Source: Liopterus haemorrhoidalis
Taxonomy: Eukaryota; Arthropoda; Insecta; Coleoptera; Dytiscidae
NCBI GenBank assembly: GCA_963971575.1
Contig: OZ020623.1
Location: 18,292,980 to 18,356,979 of the forward strand
Length of the DNA stretch: 64,000 bases
Reading direction: 5' to 3'
The notes beneath the pieces were generated by a model. That model had not been told where the DNA came from and did not search any database. It saw only the letters and a program-made list of their open reading frames with translations. This document shows positions 48,965 through 62,361 of the stretch, one piece after another (within the stretch, counting starts at the first letter, position 1; each line of letters starts with the position of its first letter). The position numbers were made by a program, and so were the translations under genes.

Positions 48965-50253
48965 ATATCGTTGCTATTTTATGTCAGTGAAATCATTATT
49001 CTTCGTCAGAAACCAAAATAAGTGTTATGTACTTCTAAACCACGTTGCGCTTAACAAGTTTTCAAGTAAAACGTGAATTTTGAAAATTCAACTATTTCGT
49101 TGCTATTTTATGTCGGTAAAATCTATATTCTTCGTCAGAAACCAAAATAACTGTTATGTACTTCTAAAACACGTAGCGCTTAACAAGTTTTCAAGTAAAA
49201 CGTGAATTTTGAAAATTCAACTATTTCGTTGCTATTTTATGTCAGTAACATCATTATTCTTCGTCAGAAACCAAAATAAGTGTTATGTACTTCTAAAACA
49301 CGTTGCGCTTAACAAGTTTTTATGTTAAACTTGTATTTTGAAAATTCCACTATTTCGTTGATATTTTATGTCAGTAACATCATTATTCTTCGTCAGAAAC
49401 CAAAATAAGTGTTATGTACTTCTAAAACACGTTGCGCTAAACAAGTTTTCAAGTAAAACGTGAATTTTGAAAATTCAACTATTTCGTTGCTATGTTATGT
49501 CAGTAACATCATTATTCTTCGTCAAAAACCAAAATAACTGTTATGTACTTCTAAAACACCTTGCGCTTAACAAGTTTCAAGTAAAACTTGTATTTTGAAA
49601 ATTCAACTATTTCGTTGATATTTTATGTCAGTAACATCATTATTCTTCGTCAGAAACCAAAATAACTGTTATGTACTTCTAAAACACGTTGCGCTTAACA
49701 AGTTTTCAAGTCAAACGTGAATTTTGAAAATTCAACTATTTCGTTGCTATTTTATGTCGGTAAAATAATTATTCTTCGTCAGAAACCAAAATAACTGTTA
49801 TGTACTTCTAAAACACGTTGCGCTTAACAAGTTTTCAAGTAAAACGTGAATTTTGAAAATTCAACTATTTCGTTGCTATTTTATGTCAGTAACATCATTA
49901 TTCTTCGTCAGAAACCAAAATAACTGTTATGTACTTCTAAAACACGTTGCGTTTAACCAGTTTTCAAGTAAAACGTGAATTTTGAAAATTCAACTATTTC
50001 GTTGCTATTTTATGTCAGTAAAATCATTATTCTTCGTCAGAAACCAAAATAACTGTTATGTACTTCTTAAACACGTTGTGCTTAACAAGTTTTCAAGTAA
50101 AACGTGAATTTTGAAAATTCAACTATTTCGTTGATATTTTATGTCAGTAACATCATTATTCTTCGTCAGAAACCAAAATAACTGTTATGTACTTCTAAAA
50201 CACGTTGCGTTTAACAAGTTTTCAAGTCAAACGTGAATTTGGAAAATTCAACT

Positions 50254-53200
50254 ATTTCGTTGCTATTTTATGTCGGTAAAATCATTATTCTTTGTCAGAA
50301 ACCAAAATAACTGTTATGTACTTCTTAAACACGTTGCGCTTAACAAGTTTTCAAGTAAAACGTGAATTTTGAAAATTCAACTATTTCGTTGCTATTTTAT
50401 TTCGTAAAATCATTATTCTTCGTCAGAAACCAAAATAACTGTTATGTACTTGTAAACCACGTTGCGCTTAACAAGTTTTCAAGTAAAACGTGAATTTTGA
50501 AAATTCAACTATTTCGTTGCTATTTTATGTCAGTAACATCATTATTTTTCGTCAAAAACCAAAATAACTGTTATGTACTTCTAAAACACGTTAAACTCAA
50601 CAAGTTTTCAAGTAAGACGTGAATTTTGAAAATTCAACTATTTCGTTGCTAATTTATGTCGGTAAAATCATTATTCTTCGTCAGAAACCAAAATAACTGT
50701 TATGTACTTCTAAAACACGTTGCGCTTAACAAGTTTTCAAGTAAAACGTGAATTTTGAAAATTCAACTATTTCGTTGATATTTTATGTCAGTAACATCAT
50801 TATTCTTCGTCAGAAACCAAAATAACTGTTATGTACTTCTAAAACACGTTGCGCTTAACCAGTTTTCAAGTAAAACGTATATTTTGAAAATTCAACTATT
50901 TCGTTGCTATTTTATGTCAGTAAAATCATTATTCTTCGTCAGAAACCAAAATAAGTGTTATGTACTTCTAAAACATGTTGCGCTTAACAAGTTTTCATGT
51001 AAAACTTGTATTTTGAAAATTCAACTATTTCGTTGATATTTTATGTCAGTAACATCATTATTCTTCGTCAGAAACCAAAATAATGGTTATGTACTTCTAA
51101 AACACGTTGCGCTTAACAAGTTTTCAAGTAAAACGTGAATTTTGAAAATTCAACTATTTCGTTGCTATTTTATGTCAGTAACATCATTATTCTTCGTCAA
51201 AAACCAAAATAACTGTTATGTACTTCTAAAACACGTTGCGCTTAACAAGTTTTCAAGTAAAACGTGAATTTTGAAAATTCAACTATTTCGTTGATATTTT
51301 ATTTCGTAAAATCATTATTCTTCGTCAGAAACCAAAATAACTGTTATGTACTTCTAAAACACGTTGCGCTTAACAAGTTTTCAAGTAAAACGTGAATTTT
51401 GAAAATTCAACTATTTTGTTGCTATTTTATGTCAGTAACATCATTATTCTTCGTCAAAAACCAAAATAACTGTTATGTACTTCTAAAACACGTTGCGCTT
51501 TACAAGTTTTCAAGTTAAACGTGAATATTGAAAATTCAACTATTTCGTTGCTATTTTATGTCAGTAACATCATTATTCTTCGTCAGAAACCAAAATAACT
51601 GTTATGTACTTCTAAAACACGTTGCGCTTAACCAGTTTTCAAGTAAAACGTGAATTTTGAAAATTCAACTATTTCGTTGCTATTTTATGTCAGTAAAATC
51701 ATTATTCTTCGTCAGAAACCAAAATAACTGTTATGTACTTCTTAAACACGTTGCGCTTAACAAGTTTTCAAGTAAAACGTGAATTTTGAAAATTCAACTA
51801 TTTCGTTGATATTTTATGTCAGTAACATCATTATTCTTCGTCAGAAACCAAAATAACTGTTATGTACTTCTAAAACACGTTGCGCTTAACAAGTTTTCAA
51901 GTAAAACGTGAATTTTGAAAATTCAACTATTTCGTTGCTATTTTATGTCGGTAAAATCATTATTCTTCGTCAGAAACCAAAATAACTGTTATTTACTTCT
52001 AAAACACGTTGCGCTTAACAAGTTTTCAAGTAAAACGTGAATTTTTAAAATTCAACTATTTCGTTGATATTTTATGTCAGTAACATCATTATTCTTCGTC
52101 AGAAACTAAAATAACTGTTATATACTTCTAAAACACGTTGCGCTTAACAAGTTTTCAAGTAAAACGTGAATTTTGAAAATTCAACTATTTCGTTGCTATT
52201 TTATGTCAGTAACATCATTATTCTTCGTCAAAAACCAAAATAACTGTTATGTACTTCTAAAACACGTTGCGCTTAACAAGTTTCAAGTAAAACTTGTATT
52301 TTGAAAATTCAACTATTTCGTTGATATTTTATGTCAGTAACATCATTATTCTTCGTCAGAAACCAAAATAAGTGTTATGTACTTCTAAAACACGTTGCGC
52401 TTAACAAGTTTTCAAGTAAAACGTGAATTTTGAAAATTCAACTATTTCGTTGCTATTTTATGTCAGTAACATCATTATTTTTCGTCAAAAACCAAAATAA
52501 CTGTTATGTACTTCTAAAACACGTTGCGCTTAACAAGTTTTTAAGTAAAACGTGAATTTTGAAAATTCAACTATTTCGTTGCTATTTTATGTCGGTAAAA
52601 TCATTATTCTTCGTCAGAAACCAAAATAACTGTTATGTACTTCTAAAACACGTTGCGCTTAACAAGTTTTCAAGTAAAACGTGAATTTTGAAAATTCAAC
52701 TATTTCGTTGCTATTTTATGTCGGTAAAATCATTATTCTTTGTCAGAAACCAAAATAACTGTTATGTACTTCTTAAACACGTTGCGCTTAACAAGTTTTC
52801 AAGTAAAACGTGAATTTTGAAAATTCAACTATTTCGTTGCTATTTTATTTCGTAAAATCATTATTCTTCGTCAGAAACCAAAATAACTGTTATGTACTTG
52901 TAAACCACGTTGCGCTTAACAAGTTTTCAAGTAAAACGTGAATTTTGAAAATTCAACTATTTCGTTGCTATTTTATGTCAGTAACATCATTATTTTTCGT
53001 CAAAAACCAAAATAACTGTTATGTACTTCTAAAACACGTTGAACTCAACAAGTTTTCAAGTAAGACGTGAATTTTGAAAATTCAACTATTTCGTTGCTAA
53101 TTTATGTCGGTAAAATCATTATTCTTCGTCAGAAACCAAAATAACTGTTATGTACTTCTAAAACACGTTGCGCTTAACAAGTTTTCAAGTAAAACGTGAA

Positions 53201-55149
53201 TTTTGAAAATTCAACTATTTCGTTGATATTTTATGTCAGTAACATCATTATTCTTCGTCAGAAACCAAAATAACTGTTATGTACTTCTAAAACACGTTGC
53301 GCTTAACCAGTTTTCAAGTAAAACGTATATTTTGAAAATTCAACTATTTCGTTGCTATTTTATGTCAGTAAAATCATTATTCTTCGTCAGAAACCAAAAT
53401 AAGTGTTATGTACTTCTAAAACATGTTGCGCTTAACAAGTTTTCATGTAAAACTTGTATTTTGAAAATTCAACTATTTCGTTGATATTTTATGTCAGTAA
53501 CATCATTATTCTTCGTCAGAAACCAAAATAATGGTTATGTACTTCTAAAACACGTTGCGCTTAACAAGTTTTCAAGTAAAACGTGAATTTTGAAAATTCA
53601 ACTATTTCGTTGCTATTTTATGTCAGTAACATCATTATTCTTCGTCAAAAACCAAAATAACTGTTATGTACTTCTAAAACACGTTGCGCTTAACAAGTTT
53701 TCAAGTAAAACGTGAATTTTGAAAATTCAACTATTTCGTTGATATTTTATTTCGTAAAATCATTATTCTTCGTCAGAAACCAAAATAACTGTTATGTACT
53801 TCTAAAACACGTTGCGCTTAACAAGTTTTCAAGTAAAACGTGAATTTTGAAAATTCAACTATTTTGTTGCTATTTTATGTCAGTAACATCATTATTCTTC
53901 GTCAAAAACCAAAATAACTGTTATGTACTTCTAAAACACGTTGCGCTTTACAAGTTTTCAAGTTAAACGTGAATATTGAAAATTCAACTATTTCGTTGCT
54001 ATTTTATGTCAGTAACATCATTATTCTTCGTCAGAAACCAAAATAACTGTTATGTACTTCTAAAACACGTTGCGCTTAACCAGTTTTCAAGTAAAACGTG
54101 AATTTTGAAAATTCAACTATTTCGTTGCTATTTTATGTCAGTAAAATCATTATTCTTCGTCAGAAACCAAAATAACTGTTATGTACTTCTTAAACACGTT
54201 GCGCTTAACAAGTTTTCAAGTAAAACGTGAATTTTGAAAATTCAACTATTTCGTTGATATTTTATGTCAGTAACATCATTATTCTTCGTCAGAAACCAAA
54301 GTAACTGTTATGTACTTCTAAAACACGTTGCGCTTAACAAGTTTTCAAGTAAAACGTGAATTTTGAAAATTCAACTATTTCGTTGCTATTTTATGTCGGT
54401 AAAATCATTATTCTTCGTCAGAAACCAAAATAACTGTTATTTACTTCTAAAACACGTTGCGCTTAACAAGTTTTCAAGTAAAACGTGAATTTTTAAAATT
54501 CAACTATTTCGTTGATATTTTATGTCAGTAACATCATTATTCTTCGTCAGAAACCAAAATAACTGTTATATACTTCTAAAACACGTTGCGCTTAACAAGT
54601 TTTCAAGTAAAACGTGAATTTTGAAAATTCAACTATTTCGTTGCTATTTTATGTCAGTAACATCATTATTCTTCGTCAAAAACCAAAATAACTGTTATGT
54701 ACTTCTAAAACACGTTGCGCTTAACAAGTTTCAAGTAAAACTTGTATTTTGAAAATTCAACTATTTCGTTGATATTTTATGTCAGTAACATCATTATTCT
54801 TCGTCAGAAACCAAAATAAGTGTTATGTACTTCTAAAACACGTTGCGCTTAACAAGTTTTCAAGTAAAACGTGAATTTTGAAAATTCAACTATTTCGTTG
54901 CTATTTTATGTCAGTAACATCATTATTTTTCGTCAAAAACCAAAATAACTGTTATGTACTTCTAAAACACGTTGCGCTTAACAAGTTTTTAAGTAAAACG
55001 TGAATTTTGAAAATTCAACTATTTCGTTGCTATTTTATGTCGGTAAAATCATTATTCTTCGTCAGAAACCAAAATAACTGTTATGTACTTCTAAAACACG
55101 TTGCGCTTAACAAGTTTTCAAGTAAAACGTGAATTTTGAAAATTCAACT
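50254..55149 (+). repeat. 2448-bp tandem duplication in family B
   Basis: 50254-52701 and 52702-55149 are two head-to-tail copies of 19 monomers (three bases short of 19 x 129). Both begin with the rare 'attctttgtcag' and carry 'cttgtaaaccacg', the open pair and 'aataatggttatg'. They differ in 'cgttaaactc' (first) against 'cgttgaactc' (second), 'gaaactaaaa' near 52103 and 'ccaaagtaac' near 54297. The monomer after 55149 reads 'ttttatttcgg', so the pair ends there. Confidence 0.88.
53217..54814 (+). repeat. 1.6-kb family B segment found three times
   Basis: The segment starts with the open pair and runs through 'aataatggttatg', 'tttcgtaaaatc', 'tgaatattg' and the 'gaatttttaaaattc' and 'gttatatac' monomers. 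It recurs at 56953-58550 (+3736) and 60686-62118 (+7469). The spacing of 3736 and 3733 bp looks like a regular period, but the sequences between the copies are not the same, so it is not a clean higher-order unit. Confidence 0.83.
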
Positions 55150-56309
55150 ATTTCGTTGCTATTTTATTTCGGTAAAATCATTATTCTTCGTCAGAAACCA
55201 AAATAACTGTTATGTACTTGTAAAACACGTTGCGCTTAACAAGTTTTCAAGTAAAACGTGAATTTTGAAAATTCAACTATTTCGTTGCTATTTTATGTCA
55301 GTAACATCATTATTTTTCGTCAAAAACCAAAATAACTGTTATGTACTTCTAAAACACGTTGCGCTTAACAAGTTTTTAAGTAAAACGTGAATTTTGAAAA
55401 TTCAACTATTTCGTTGCTATTTTATGTCGGTAAAATCATTATTCTTCGTCAGAAACCAAAATAACTGTTATGTACTTCTAAAACACGTTGCGCTTAACAA
55501 GTTTTCAAGTAAAACGTGAATTTTGAAAATTCAACTATTTCGTTGCTATTTTATGTCAGTAACATCATTATTCTTCGTCAAAAACCAAAATAACTGTTAT
55601 GTACTTCTAAAACACGTTGCGCTTAACAAGTTTCAAGTAAAACTTGTATTTTGAAAATTCAACTATTTCGTTGATATTTTATGTCAGTTACATCATTATT
55701 CTTCGTCAGAAACCAAAATAAGTGTTATGTACTTCTAAAACACGTTGCGCTTAACAAGTTTTCAAGTAAAACGTGAATTTTGAAAATTCAACTATATCGT
55801 TGCTATTTTATGTCAGTAAAATCATTATTCTTCGTCAGAAACCAAAATAAGTGTTATGTACTTCTTAAACACGTTGCGCTTAACAAGTTTTCAAGTAAAA
55901 CGTGAATTTTGAAAATTCAACTATTTCGTTGCTATTTTATGTCGGTAAAATCATTATTCTTCGTCAGAAACCAAAATAACTGTTATGTACTTCTAAAACA
56001 CGTGGCGCTTAACAAGTTTTCAAGTAAAACGTGAATTTTGAAAATTCAACTATTTTGTTGCTATTTTATGTCGGTAACATCATTATTCTTCGTCAAAAAC
56101 CAAAATAACTGTTATGTACTTCTAAAACACGTTGCGCTTAACAAGTTTTCAAGTAAAACGTGAATTTTTAAAATTCAACTATTTCGTTGATATTTTATGT
56201 CAGTAACATCATTATTCTTCGTCAGAAACCAAAATAACTGTTATATACTTCTAAAACACGTTGCGCTTAACAAGTTTTCAAGTAAAACGTGAATTTTGAA
56301 AATTCAACT

Positions 56310-56952
56310 ATTTCGTTGCTATTTTATGTCAGTAACATCATTATTTTTCGTCAAAACCCAAAATAACTGTTATGTACTTCTAAAACACGTTGCGCTTAAC
56401 AAGTTTTCAAGTAAAACGTGAATTTTGAAAATTCAACTATTTCGTTGCTCTTTATGTCGGTAAAATCATTATTCTTCGTCAGAAACCAAAATAACTGTTA
56501 TGTACTTCTAAACACGTTGCGCTTAACAAGTTTTCAAGTAAAACGTGAATTTTGAAAATTCAACTATTTCGTTGATATTTTATGTCAGTAACATCATTAT
56601 TCTTCGTCAGAAACCAAAATAACTGTTATGTACTTCTAAAACACGTTGCGCTTAACCAGTTTTCAAGTAAAACGTGAATTTTGAAAATTCAACTATTTCG
56701 TTGCTATTTTATGTCGGTAAAATCATTAATCTTCGTCAGAAACCAAAATAACTGTTATGTACTTCTAAAACACGTTGCGCTTAACAAGTTTTCAAGTAAA
56801 ACGTGAATTTTGAAAATTCAACTATTTCGTTGCTATTTTATGTCGGTAAAATCATTATTCTTCGTCAGAAACCAAAATAACTGTTATGTACTTCTAAAAC
56901 ACGTTGCGCTTATCAAGTTTTCAAGTAAAACGTGAATTTTGAAAATTCAACT
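56310..56952 (+). repeat. Five-monomer cassette with a 127-bp monomer
   Basis: A 643-bp series contains 'cgtcaaaacccaaa', then a monomer shortened twice ('gctctttatg' and 'cttctaaacacg'), then 'cattaatcttcg', and ends with 'cgcttatcaag'. It recurs at 59014-59656 (+2704) and begins again at 63650, where the window ends. These small deletions occur nowhere else in the window, so the three copies are very recent. Confidence 0.87.
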
Positions 56953-58449
56953 ATTTCGTTGATATTTTATGTCAGTAACATCATTATTCTTCGTCAGAAA
57001 CCAAAATAACTGTTATGTACTTCTAAAACACGTTGCGCTTAACCAGTTTTCAAGTAAAACGTATATTTTGAAAATTCAACTATTTCGTTGCTATTTTATG
57101 TCAGTAAAATCATTATTCTTCGTCAGAAACCAAAATAAGTGTTATGTACTTCTAAAACATGTTGCGCTTAACAAGTTTTCATGTAAAACTTGTATTTTGA
57201 AAATTCAACTATTTCGTTGATATTTTATGTCAGTAACATCATTATTCTTCGTCAGAAACCAAAATAATGGTTATGTACTTCTAAAACACGTTGCGCTTAA
57301 CAAGTTTTCAAGTAAAACGTGAATTTTGAAAATTCAACTATTTCGTTGCTATTTTATGTCAGTAACATCATTATTCTTCGTCAAAAACCAAAATAACTGT
57401 TATGTACTTCTAAAACACGTTGCGCTTAACAAGTTTTCAAGTAAAACGTGAATTTTGAAAATTCAACTATTTCGTTGATATTTTATTTCGTAAAATCATT
57501 ATTCTTCGTCAGAAACCAAAATAACTGTTATGTACTTCTAAAACACGTTGCGCTTAACAAGTTTTCAAGTAAAACGTGAATTTTGAAAATTCAACTATTT
57601 TGTTGCTATTTTATGTCAGTAACATCATTATTCTTCGTCAAAAACCAAAATAACTGTTATGTACTTCTAAAACACGTTGCGCTTTACAAGTTTTCAAGTT
57701 AAACGTGAATATTGAAAATTCAACTATTTCGTTGCTATTTTATGTCAGTAACATCATTATTCTTCGTCAGAAACCAAAATAACTGTTATGTACTTCTAAA
57801 ACACGTTGCGCTTAACCAGTTTTCAAGTAAAACGTGAATTTTGAAAATTCAACTATTTCGTTGCTATTTTATGTCAGTAAAATCATTATTCTTCGTCAGA
57901 AACCAAAATAACTGTTATGTACTTCTTAAACACGTTGCGCTTAACAAGTTTTCAAGTAAAACGTGAATTTTGAAAATTCAACTATTTCGTTGATATTTTA
58001 TGTCAGTAACATCATTATTCTTCGTCAGAAACCAAAATAACTGTTATGTACTTCTAAAACACGTTGCGCTTAACAAGTTTTCAAGTAAAACGTGAATTTT
58101 GAAAATTCAACTATTTCGTTGCTATTTTATGTCGGTAAAATCATTATTCTTCGTCAGAAACCAAAATAACTGTTATTTACTTCTAAAACACGTTGCGCTT
58201 AACAAGTTTTCAAGTAAAACGTGAATTTTTAAAATTCAACTATTTCGTTGATATTTTATGTCAGTAACATCATTATTCTTCGTCAGAAACCAAAATAACT
58301 GTTATATACTTCTAAAACACGTTGCGCTTAACAAGTTTTCAAGTAAAACGTGAATTTTGAAAATTCAACTATTTCGTTGCTATTTTATGTCAGTAACATC
58401 ATTATTCTTCGTCAAAAACCAAAATAACTGTTATGTACTTCTAAAACAC

Positions 58450-59364
58450 GTTGCGCTTAACAAGTTTCAAGTAAAACTTGTATTTTGAAAATTCAACTAT
58501 TTCGTTGATATTTTATGTCAGTAACATCATTATTCTTCGTCAGAAACCAAAATAACTGTTATTTACTTCTAAAACACGTTGCGCTTAACAAGTTTTCAAG
58601 TAAAACGTGAATTTTGAAAATTCAACTATTTCGTTGCTATTTTATGTCAGTAACATCATTATTCTTCGTCAAAAACAAAAATAACTGTTATGTACTTCTA
58701 AAACACGTTGCGCTTAACAAGTTTCAAGTAAAACTTGTATTTTGAAAATTCAACTATTTCGTTGCTATTTTATGTCGGTAAAATCATTATTCTTCGTCAG
58801 AAACCAAAATAACTGTTATGTACTTCTAAAACACGTTGCGCTTAACAAGTTTTCAAGTAAAACGTGAATTTTGAAAATTCAACTATTTCGTTGCTATTTT
58901 ATTTCGGTAAAATCATTATTCTTCGTCAGAAACCAAAATAACTGTTATGTACTTGTAAAACACGTTGCGCTTAACAAGTCTTCAAGTAAAACGTGAATTT
59001 TGAAAATTCAACTATTTCGTTGCTATTTTATGTCAGTAACATCATTATTTTTCGTCAAAACCCAAAATAACTGTTATGTACTTCTAAAACACGTTGCGCT
59101 TAACAAGTTTTCAAGTAAAACGTGAATTTTGAAAATTCAACTATTTCGTTGCTCTTTATGTCGGTAAAATCATTATTCTTCGTCAGAAACCAAAATAACT
59201 GTTATGTACTTCTAAACACGTTGCGCTTAACAAGTTTTCAAGTAAAACGTGAATTTTGAAAATTCAACTATTTCGTTGATATTTTATGTCAGTAACATCA
59301 TTATTCTTCGTCAGAAACCAAAATAACTGTTATGTACTTCTAAAACACGTTGCGCTTAACCAGT
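58450..59364 (+). repeat. Segment repeated at the right window edge (+4636)
   Basis: The sequence from about 58450 recurs from about 63086 to the last base at an offset of 4636 (36 monomers less eight bases), including 'caagtcttcaag', the shared rare 'gtcaaaaacaaaaataac' and the 127-bp monomer. I noticed one difference, 'catcataattcttcg' near 63421 against 'catcattattcttcg'. The true extent cannot be seen because the window stops. Confidence 0.83.
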
Positions 59365-61845
59365 TTTCAAGTAAAACGTGAATTTTGAAAATTCAACTAT
59401 TTCGTTGCTATTTTATGTCGGTAAAATCATTAATCTTCGTCAGAAACCAAAATAACTGTTATGTACTTCTAAAACACGTTGCGCTTAACAAGTTTTCAAG
59501 TAAAACGTGAATTTTGAAAATTCAACTATTTCGTTGCTATTTTATGTCGGTAAAATCATTATTCTTCGTCAGAAACCAAAATAACTGTTATGTACTTCTA
59601 AAACACGTTGCGCTTATCAAGTTTTCAAGTAAAACGTGAATTTTGAAAATTCAACTATTTCGTTGCTATTTTATGTCAGTAAAATCATTATTCTTCGTCA
59701 GAAACCAAAATAAGTGTTATGTACTTCTAAAACACGTTGCGCTTAACAAGTTTTCATGTAAAACTTGTATTTTGAAAATTCCACTATTTCGTTGATATTT
59801 TATGTCAGTAACATCATTATTCTTCGTCAGAAACCAAAATAAGTGTTATGTACTTCTAAAACACGTTGCGCTTAACAAGTTTTCAAGTAAAACGTGAATA
59901 TTGAAAATTCAACTATTTCGTTGCTATTTTATGTCAGTAACATCATTATTCTTCGTCAGAAACCAAAATAAGTGTTATGTACTTCTAAAACACCTTGCGC
60001 TTAACAAGTTTCAAGTAAAACTTGTATTTTGAAAATTCAACTATTTCGTTGATATTTTATGTCAGTAACATCATTATTCTTCGTCAGAAACCAAAATAAG
60101 TGTTATGTACTTCTAAAACACGTTGCGCTTAACAAGTTTCAAGTAAAACTTGTATTTTGAAAATTCAACTATTTCGTTGATATTTTATGTCAGTTACATC
60201 ATTATTCTTCGTCAGAAACCAAAATAAGTGTTATGTACTTCTAAAACACGTTGCGCTTAACAAGTTTTCAAGTAAAACGTGAATTTTGAAAATTCAACTA
60301 TTTCGTTGCTATTTTATTTCGTAAAATCATTATTCTTCGTCAGAAACCAAAATAACTGTTATGTACTTGTAAACCACGTTGCGCTTAACAAGTTTTCAAG
60401 TAAAACGTGAATTTTGAAAATTCAACTATTTCGTTGCTATTTTATGTCAGTAACATCATTATTTTTCGTCAAAAACCAAAATAACTGTTATGTACTTCTA
60501 AAACACGTTGAACTCAACAAGTTTTCAAGTAAGACGTGAATTTTGAAAATTCAACTATTTCGTTGCTAATTTATGTCGGTAAAATCATTATTCTTCGTCA
60601 GAAACCAAAATAACTGTTATGTACTTCTAAAACACGTTGCGCTTAACAAGTTTTCAAGTAAAACGTGAATTTTGAAAATTCAACTATTTCGTTGATATTT
60701 TATGTCAGTAACATCATTATTCTTCGTCAGAAACCAAAATAACTGTTATGTACTTCTAAAACACGTTGCGCTTAACCAGTTTTCAAGTAAAACGTATATT
60801 TTGAAAATTCAACTATTTCGTTGCTATTTTATGTCAGTAAAATCATTATTCTTCGTCAGAAACCAAAATAAGTGTTATGTACTTCTAAAACATGTTGCGC
60901 TTAACAAGTTTTCATGTAAAACTTGTATTTTGAAAATTCAACTATTTCGTTGATATTTTATGTCAGTAACATCATTATTCTTCGTCAGAAACCAAAATAA
61001 TGGTTATGTACTTCTAAAACACGTTGCGCTTAACAAGTTTTCAAGTAAAACGTGAATTTTGAAAATTCAACTATTTCGTTGCTATTTTATGTCAGTAACA
61101 TCATTATTCTTCGTCAAAAACCAAAATAACTGTTATGTACTTCTAAAACACGTTGCGCTTAACAAGTTTTCAAGTAAAACGTGAATTTTGAAAATTCAAC
61201 TATTTCGTTGATATTTTATTTCGTAAAATCATTATTCTTCGTCAGAAACCAAAATAACTGTTATGTACTTCTAAAACAAGTTGCGCTTAACAAGTTTTCA
61301 AGTAAAACGTGAATTTTGAAAATTCAACTATTTTGTTGCTATTTTATGTCAGTAACATCATTATTCTTCGTCAAAAACCAAAATAACTGTTATGTACTTC
61401 TAAAACACGTTGCGCTTTACAAGTTTTCAAGTTAAACGTGAATATTGAAAATTCAACTATTTCGTTGCTATTTTATGTCAGTAACATCATTATTCTTCGT
61501 CAGAAACCAAAATAACTGTTATGTACTTCTAAAACACGTTGCGCTTAACCAGTTTTCAAGTAAAACGTGAATTTTGAAAATTCAACTATTTCGTTGCTAT
61601 TTTATGTCAGTAAAATCATTATTCTTCGTCAGAAACCAAAATAACTGTTATGTACTTCTTAAACACGTTGCGCTTAACAAGTTTTCAAGTAAAACGTGAA
61701 TTTTGAAAATTCAACTATTTCGTTGATATTTTATGTCAGTAACATCATTATTCTTCGTCAGAAACCAAAATAACTGTTATGTACTTCTAAAACACGTTGC
61801 GCTTAACAAGTTTTCAAGTAAAACGTGAATTTTGAAAATTCAACT

Positions 61846-62361
61846 ATTTCGTTGCTATTTTATGTCGGTAAAATCATTATTCTTCGTCAGAAACCAAAAT
61901 AACTGTTATTTACTTCTAAAACACGTTGCGCTTAACAAGTTTTCAAGTAAAACGTGAATTTTTAAAATTCAACTATTTCGTTGATATTTTATGTCAGTAA
62001 CATCATTATTCTTCGTCAGAAACCAAAATAACTGTTATATACTTCTAAAACACGTTGCGCTTAACAAGTTTTCAAGTAAAACGTGAATTTTGAAAATTCA
62101 ACTATTTCGTTGCTATTTTATGTCGGTAAAATCATTATTCTTCGTCAGAAACCAAAATAACTGTTATTTACTTCTAAAACACGTTGCGCTTAACAAGTTT
62201 TCAAGTAAAACGTGAATTTTTAAAATTCAACTATTTCGTTGATATTTTATGTCAGTAACATCATTATTCTTCGTCAGAAACCAAAATAACTGTTATATAC
62301 TTCTAAAACACGTTGCGCTTAACAAGTTTTCAAGTAAAACGTGAATTTTGAAAATTCAACT
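61846..62361 (+). repeat. 258-bp dimer duplicated in tandem
   Basis: A pair of monomers ('cggtaaaatc' with 'gttatttac' and 'gaatttttaaaattc'; then 'cgttgatatttt' with 'gttatatac') is present at 61846-62103 and again at 62104-62361. A third copy starts at 62878, 774 bp (six monomers) after the second. In the parental stretches (22300, 51940, 54388 and 58120) the pair is single. Confidence 0.86.

Noticed and set aside
8006..60953. Ten 83-codon open reading frames as protein-coding genes
   Set aside because: Each is just two satellite monomers read in one frame with the usual TGA mutated. The two halves are near copies, the start and stop are ordinary monomer bases, there is no promoter or ribosome-site context that is not in every monomer, and no known domain is recognisable.
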